A stretch of 64,000 nucleotides of DNA from Actinospineispora spinosispora DSM 44797 (GTDB lineage: Bacteria; Actinomycetota; Actinomycetes; Mycobacteriales; Pseudonocardiaceae), in assembly GCF_000429025.1 (NCBI RefSeq), contig NZ_KE386834.1, positions 708,891-772,890 on the forward strand. Reading direction: 5' to 3'. Both the position numbers and the translations under genes were made by a program. The notes beneath the pieces were generated by a model. It saw only the letters and a list, made by a program, of their open reading frames with translations, was not told the DNA's origin and searched no databases. Shown in pieces: positions 59,840 to 64,000 of the stretch. Numbering within the stretch: position 1 is the first letter of the stretch; the number at the start of each line of letters is the position of its first letter.

Positions 59840-60205
59840 CGGGTGGTCCTCCGGGACCTCCACGACCGCGATGCGCACGCCGTCGGGATCGGCGATCCAC
59901 ATCTCGTCCAGTCCCCACGGCTCCCGGCGGGGCTCGCGCACGACCTGCACACCCTTGGCGGTCAGGTCGGCATGCGTGGCCTGTAGGTCACGTACCTGCA
60001 CCCACAGCGCCACCGCGGGGCCCGCGGGCTGCTCGGCCCGGCCGGACAGCTCGAGGAGCCCGTTGCCAAGGAAGTAGACCGTGCCGCGCTCGGCCCCGGT
60101 GCCGAACTCCCGGTACACGGCGAGCCCGAGCTGTTCGCCGTAGAACGTGCGGCTGCGTTCCGGGTCGACCGGGTGCAGCAGGATGCGATTGCTCAGTACG
60201 TCCAT
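59819..60205 (-). CDS. VOC (glyoxalase/bleomycin-resistance) family protein
   Basis: A 128-residue vicinal-oxygen-chelate protein with two beta-alpha-beta-beta-beta units. HPVDPERSRTFYGEQLGLAVY at the N-terminus contributes the first metal His; VREPRREPWGLDEMWIADPDGVRIAVVEVP is the second unit. Function unknown: a dioxygenase, isomerase or antibiotic-binding role is possible. ATG at 60205. It overlaps the convergent CoA-transferase gene by 21 bp. Confidence 0.84.
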   Translation of the reverse strand: MDVLSNRILLHPVDPERSRTFYGEQLGLAVYREFGTGAERGTVYFLGNGLLELSGRAEQPAGPAVALWVQVRDLQATHADLTAKGVQVVREPRREPWGLDEMWIADPDGVRIAVVEVPEDHPLRRRSG

Positions 60206-60282
60206 GGGCTCCAGTGTCTCGTGAACGCACCCGACTACGATTGAGGTGTCAAGACCCGATCTGATCGACCTGGAGGAAGTGC

Positions 60283-62058
60283 GTGGCCGACGAGGTGCGC
60301 TCGCTGGAAGAGGCGACGAGAGATGCGGTTGCCGAGGCGATGCGCCGCGCGTTGCCTGCCGAGCTGGCCGACGCGGACCCGTTGATCCGACGTTCCGACC
60401 ACGCCGACTTCCAGGCCAACGCGGCGATGTCGCTGGCCAAGCGCGCCGGCGCGAAACCGCGTGACCTGGCGGGCTCGATCGCGACCGCGCTGGGTGAGAC
60501 CTCGCCCGACCTGGGTGTCGAGCTGGCCGGTCCCGGCTTCCTGAACCTGTCGGTGACCGACGAGACGGTGTGGAGCCAGGTCGCGGCCCGGCTGTCCGCC
60601 GACCGGCTCGGTGTCGGCACCCCGCAGCTGGGGCAGCGCACCGTCGTCGAGTACTCCTCGCCGAACATCGCGAAGGAGATGCACGTCGGTCACCTGCGCA
60701 CCACGATCATCGGGGACGCGCTGGCCCGGCTCCTGGAGTACCTGGGCGCCGAGGTCATCCGGCAGAACCACCTCGGTGACTGGGGCACGCAGTTCGGCAT
60801 GCTGATCCAGTACCTCGACGAGCACCCGGACGCGAAGTGGCGGGCCGAGGACCTCGAGGAGGGCGACCTGGGCACCGCGTCCGCGCTCGACGGGCTGTAC
60901 AAGCTCGCCCGCGCCGAGTTCGACGCCGACGCCGAGTTCGCCGACCGGGCGCGGCGGCGGGTCGTCACGCTTCAGGCGGGCGACGAGGCGACGCTGTCGG
61001 TGTGGCGGGAGCTGGTCGCCGAGTCCGAGAAGTCGTTCCAGGCGATCTACGACTACCTGGGCGTCTCGCTGAGCGCCGAGAACTCGGCGGGCGAGTCCAC
61101 CTACAACCCGTATCTGGGTGAGGTGGCCGCCGAGGTCGAGTCGTCCGGTGTCGGTGTCATCAGCGACGGCGCGCTGTGCGTGTTCTTCGAGGGCATCAAC
61201 GGGCCGGACGGCTCGCCGGTCCCGCTGATCGTGCGCAAGAGCGATGGTGGCTACGGCTACGCGGTGACCGACCTGGCCACGATCCGCTACCGGGTGCGGG
61301 ACCTGAAGGTCAACCGGATCCTGTACGTCGTCGACGCGCGGCAGTCACTGCACTTCCGGATGATCTTCGATACGGCCCGGCGGCTGGGCTGGCTGACCGA
61401 CGACGTCGAGGCGACACACGTGCCGTTCGGCACCGTGCTCGGCTCCGACGGACGCCCGTTCAAGACCCGCGCCGGCGGCACGGTCCGGCTGGTCGAGCTG
61501 CTCGACGAGGCGGTCGAGCGGGCCAGGGCCGAGATCGAGACCAAGCCGCACACGCTCAGCCCCGAGGAGTTGGAGACGGTCGCGCGCCAGGCCGGCATCG
61601 GCGCGGTGAAGTACGCGGACCTGTCGACGTCGCGGACGAAGGACTACACGTTCGACACCGACCGTATGGTGTCGTTCTCCGGCAACACCGGTGTCTACCT
61701 GCAGTACGCGCACACCCGGGTCCGGTCGATCCTGCGCAAGCTGCCCGGCGGCGAGCCGACCGAGTTCCCGGTCAACACCGGCGGCGCGCTGCACCCGAGC
61801 GAGCGAGCGCTCGCACTGCTGGCCGACGAGTTCGCCGCGACGCTCACCGAGGTCGCGACGACACTCGAACCGCACCGGCTGTGCGGCTACCTGTTCTCGC
61901 TGTCCAAGGCGTTCACCGAGTTCTACGAGGCGTGCCCGGTGCTCACCGCGGAGAGCGACGAGGTCCGCGCCAACCGGGTCGCACTGTGCCAGCTCACCGC
62001 CGTGACGCTGGGCCAGGGACTCGGTCTGCTCGGCATCGAGACGCCAGAGCGGATGTGA
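60283..62058 (+). CDS. argS: arginyl-tRNA synthetase
   Basis: A 591-residue class Ia aminoacyl-tRNA synthetase that charges tRNA-Arg. The N-terminal Add-1 domain is at about 1-110. The catalytic core has VEYSSPNIAKEMHVGHLRTT (HIGH-type motif HVGH at 134-137), QNHLGDWGTQFGML, and the ArgRS-specific GRPFKTRAGGTVRLVELL, which stands in for KMSKS. The DALR anticodon-binding domain starts around residue 455 (VYLQYAHTRVRSIL). GTG start at 60283 with GGAGGA upstream. The stop overlaps the RluA gene (GTGA). Confidence 0.96.
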   Translation: MADEVRSLEEATRDAVAEAMRRALPAELADADPLIRRSDHADFQANAAMSLAKRAGAKPRDLAGSIATALGETSPDLGVELAGPGFLNLSVTDETVWSQVAARLSADRLGVGTPQLGQRTVVEYSSPNIAKEMHVGHLRTTIIGDALARLLEYLGAEVIRQNHLGDWGTQFGMLIQYLDEHPDAKWRAEDLEEGDLGTASALDGLYKLARAEFDADAEFADRARRRVVTLQAGDEATLSVWRELVAESEKSFQAIYDYLGVSLSAENSAGESTYNPYLGEVAAEVESSGVGVISDGALCVFFEGINGPDGSPVPLIVRKSDGGYGYAVTDLATIRYRVRDLKVNRILYVVDARQSLHFRMIFDTARRLGWLTDDVEATHVPFGTVLGSDGRPFKTRAGGTVRLVELLDEAVERARAEIETKPHTLSPEELETVARQAGIGAVKYADLSTSRTKDYTFDTDRMVSFSGNTGVYLQYAHTRVRSILRKLPGGEPTEFPVNTGGALHPSERALALLADEFAATLTEVATTLEPHRLCGYLFSLSKAFTEFYEACPVLTAESDEVRANRVALCQLTAVTLGQGLGLLGIETPERM

Positions 62059-62837
62059 GCGGCGGTCCGGCGCCCGACTGGGCCGCACTGCGCCGGGTAC
62101 TCGCCGAGACCGACGAGTACCTGGTGCTGGACAAGCCCGCCGGCATCTCGGTCACCGGGGAGCGGCACGACACCGACCTGGTGCGCATCGCGCGGGACGC
62201 GGGTGAGGAGCTGATCCCGGTGCACCGCATCGACAAGGTCACCTCCGGTGTGGTGCTGCTGGCCAGGACGAAGGCCGCGCACGGACCGCTCACCCGCCAG
62301 TTCGCCAAACGGACCGTCGACAAGTCCTACCTGGTGATCACCCGCTCGACGGGGCTGCCCACCGAGGCGACGGTCGAGCTGCCGCTCGGTGTCGGCCGTA
62401 AGAACCGGGTGCGGGTGGCGGCCCCCCGGGAGGACATCGCGTTCGACACGGTCGCTTCGCAGTGGTCGGTGCCGGAGTCCTCGGTGAGTGAGCCCAGCTA
62501 TCCGTCGTCGACCGCGATCGGTCGTCTGTGGGAAGGCTCCGCGCACAGCCTGCTGCGGGCGCGTCCGCACACCGGGCGCCGCCACCAGATCCGGGTGCAC
62601 CTGGCCTGGATCGGCCACCCGATCGCCGGGGACCCGCTGTTCCCGGTACGAGCCGGTGAGCCCGCCGACGGTGCGGTCCGCACGTGCCTGCACGCCTGGC
62701 GGCTGGCGTTCGACGACGCGTCCGGCCGCCGCGTCGAGGCCGAAGCGAGCCCGGACGAGGACTTCTGGGCACCGATCGCCGCCGAGCTGCCACCCGACAC
62801 CCGAACCAGGCTCCTGCACCGCGAGCCGGTGTGCTGA
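62055..62837 (+). CDS. RluA-family pseudouridine synthase
   Basis: A 260-residue RNA pseudouridine synthase of the RsuA/RluA fold without an N-terminal S4 domain. LVLDKPAGISVTG begins the core. The catalytic motif is VHRIDKVTSGVVLLART with Asp60. RPHTGRRHQIRVHLAWIGHPIAGD is the conserved RNA-binding and structural motif. Target RNA position unknown. GTG at 62055 overlaps the argS stop, so it is co-translated; longer readings fall inside argS. A 22-bp repeat array follows its stop. Confidence 0.9.
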   Translation: MSGGPAPDWAALRRVLAETDEYLVLDKPAGISVTGERHDTDLVRIARDAGEELIPVHRIDKVTSGVVLLARTKAAHGPLTRQFAKRTVDKSYLVITRSTGLPTEATVELPLGVGRKNRVRVAAPREDIAFDTVASQWSVPESSVSEPSYPSSTAIGRLWEGSAHSLLRARPHTGRRHQIRVHLAWIGHPIAGDPLFPVRAGEPADGAVRTCLHAWRLAFDDASGRRVEAEASPDEDFWAPIAAELPPDTRTRLLHREPVC

Positions 62838-62842
62838 AAACC

Positions 62843-63026
62843 CCGACTCGGTGTGCCCAGACGTCCGACTCGGTGTGCCCAGGCGCCCGACTCGCGGTGT
62901 CCAGGCGCCCGACTCGCGGTGCTGAGACGCCCGACTCGCGGGTGGGGCGTGCACGTCCGAGCGAGTCGGGCGCGTGAGCACCGCGAGTCGGGGTCTTCGG
63001 CACATCGAGTCGGGGTTGTGAGCACA
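62843..63026. repeat. 22-bp repeat array, five direct then three inverted units
   Basis: Five 22-bp units starting CCGACTCG at 62843, 62865, 62887, 62909 and 62931. A spacer follows (to 62960), then three inverted 22-bp units with CGAGTCGG at 62961, 62983 and 63005. The two halves can fold into one long stem. It lies between the RluA-family gene and the PucR-type gene. Confidence 0.88.
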
Positions 63027-63042
63027 CCCTTACGGGAGTATC

Positions 63043-63054
63043 TACAGTGATCTG
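63043..63054 (+). promoter_or_regulatory. leaderless -10 candidate for PucR-type gene
   Basis: TACAGT followed by 6 nt and the ATG at 63055, just behind the 22-bp repeat array. Confidence 0.4.
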
Positions 63055-64000
63055 ATGGCGACGGCGCCCGAGCGGTCCTGGCACGAGCTGCTCGACGTGC
63101 TGCTCGAACAACAAGCCGCGCTCACCGCCGAGATCCGCTCGTCCATGCAGGAACGGCTCTCGTCCTACCACGAGCTGGACGCCGAGCAGTTCGAGCGGCA
63201 CGTCGCCATGGCGGTGGACACGACGATCCGGCTCGCCGCGGTGACGCCACCCCGGCTCAGCGAATGGCAGACCCAGGTGCTGGAGCAGGTCGGCGAGGCG
63301 CAGGCCGGGCTCGGTGTCCCGGTCGAGGCGATGCTGCTGGCCTGGCGGATCGGCGCGGACATCCTGATGGAGCGGGGTAGCGAGCTCGCGGCGAAGCTCG
63401 GCATCGACGACCGCGAGCTACTCGCGTTCGTCAGGGGCGCGCTGGCGTCGTCGGACGTCGGCATGATCACCACTGCCCGCGCGCACCGGCGGGCCGAGCT
63501 GGAGCGCGACCGCGAAGCGCAGGACCGGCGCGCGTCGTTCGTCCGCGCGGTCCTGTTCGGGACCGGCGAGCCGAGCGAGCTGCGGGCTCGCGCCAAGTCC
63601 TACGGTCTGGACCCGACCCGGCGGTACCGCGCCGTCCGGGTCCGCACCGACGGGGAGGGCTCCTGGCAGCAGGCGGAGCGCGCGATCGGGCTGGCTTCGG
63701 CCGCGCGGGCAGGTGAGGGGATGAGCGTGCTGGTCGACGGTGACCTCGCGGGGTTCCTGGCGCGCGAGCCCGGCGACGTGGCCCCGGGACTGGCCGGCCT
63801 GGGTCCCGCCGTGCCGCTGGAGCGGCTGGCCGAGTCGTTCCGGTTGGCCACCCGCTCGTTGACCACGCTGCACGCCTTCGGCCTGACCGGCACACGGGAC
63901 CTGACCGCGCTCGGTCTGCGCGCGGCCGTGGTCGCCGACCAGGACGTCGGCGAGGCACTGCGCGATCGCTACCTGGCGCCGCTGGCCAGGTCCGGTTCCG
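63055..64000 (+). CDS. PucR/CdaR-type regulator, 3' end outside window
   Basis: ATG at 63055 opens a frame still open at the window edge (315 codons visible). The N-terminal part, EQQAALTAEIRSSMQERL and VEAMLLAWRIGADILMERG, is the RsbRD-type sensory domain that precedes the GGDEF-like and PucR HTH domains in such actinomycete regulators; the diagnostic C-terminal HTH_30 is not in the window. Members sense diverse metabolites. TACAGT with 6 nt before the start fits the leaderless pattern. Confidence 0.72.
   Translation, partial: MATAPERSWHELLDVLLEQQAALTAEIRSSMQERLSSYHELDAEQFERHVAMAVDTTIRLAAVTPPRLSEWQTQVLEQVGEAQAGLGVPVEAMLLAWRIGADILMERGSELAAKLGIDDRELLAFVRGALASSDVGMITTARAHRRAELERDREAQDRRASFVRAVLFGTGEPSELRARAKSYGLDPTRRYRAVRVRTDGEGSWQQAERAIGLASAARAGEGMSVLVDGDLAGFLAREPGDVAPGLAGLGPAVPLERLAESFRLATRSLTTLHAFGLTGTRDLTALGLRAAVVADQDVGEALRDRYLAPLARSGS

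Noticed and set aside
62843..63026. 22-bp repeats as a CRISPR array
   Set aside because: Units are contiguous without unique spacers, change orientation, and no cas gene is nearby.

Overview
The window is 64 kb of very GC-rich DNA with strong third-position G/C. Its gene content is that of a filamentous actinomycete, most likely Pseudonocardiales. The pointers are an actinobacterial mce/yrbE locus, mycothiol-linked DinB-type proteins, a DprE2-like arabinogalactan-precursor reductase, a 13E12/DUF222 HNH endonuclease, many TetR, GntR, MarR and AraC regulators, and frequent GTG starts. The species was not identified. No rRNA, tRNA, CRISPR array or phage block was seen.

Layout. 0.1-4.2 kb: MFS exporter, a steroid/lipid-type P450 with a TetR that has two near-identical 18-bp operators, and a MarR/unknown-protein pair. 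4.5-11.5 kb: galactose/arabinose-type ABC importer divergent from a DeoR regulator, galT and galK, with a large dyad and a 16-codon leader ORF in the divergent promoter. 11.5-12.2 kb: a gene-free block of hairpin repeats. 12.3-18.5 kb: alpha/beta hydrolase, MDMPI-like protein, a HerA-like ATPase, a YeiH-type transporter, GntR and TetR regulators. 18.4-24.4 kb: allantoin uptake and catabolism (GntR regulator, NCS1 permease, allantoin racemase, allantoinase, CitE-like DUF6986). 24.5-30.6 kb: sbcD-sbcC-nurA-like operon. 30.6-37.7 kb: SDRs, an AbiEi-like protein, acetamidase/formamidase, class A PBP and two small genes. 37.9-47.3 kb: complete mce operon (yrbEA, yrbEB, mceA-F, Mce-associated protein) with a coupled methyltransferase and a convergent TetR. 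47.9-53.8 kb: isochorismatase-like protein, DUF222 HNH protein, imine-reductase-like enzyme, AraC, ABC1 kinase. 53.8-58.6 kb: TetR, an AurF-like diiron oxygenase-SDR-DUF4873 operon, DprE2-like SDR, LpqC-like lipoprotein esterase. 58.6-64 kb: a Mct-like CoA transferase, a VOC protein, argS, an RluA-family pseudouridine synthase, and the start of a PucR-type regulator cut by the window edge.

How the genes fit together. The importer, DeoR regulator, GalT and GalK form a galactose uptake and Leloir module (galE is not here). The allantoin genes form one minus-strand unit with 4-bp overlaps and a probable own GntR regulator. SbcD (Mre11), SbcC (Rad50) and a NurA-like nuclease are co-transcribed, and a HerA-like ATPase lies about 10 kb away, so all four parts of the archaeal-type DNA end-resection machinery are in one window. 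The mce operon encodes a complete permease/MCE set but no MceG ATPase.

The most unusual non-coding content is a set of intergenic palindrome families. They are: a roughly 170-230-bp hairpin element in four copies with compensatory stem changes, a pair of 62-bp palindromes (also covarying), a pair of 74-bp palindromes bracketing one gene, a pair of 52-bp palindromes between convergent genes, a nested palindrome inside the 5' end of a PBP gene, and an array of 22-bp repeats that flips orientation halfway. Many genes also share a leaderless start layout: a TAnnnT-like hexamer followed by 6-8 nt and then ATG/GTG.
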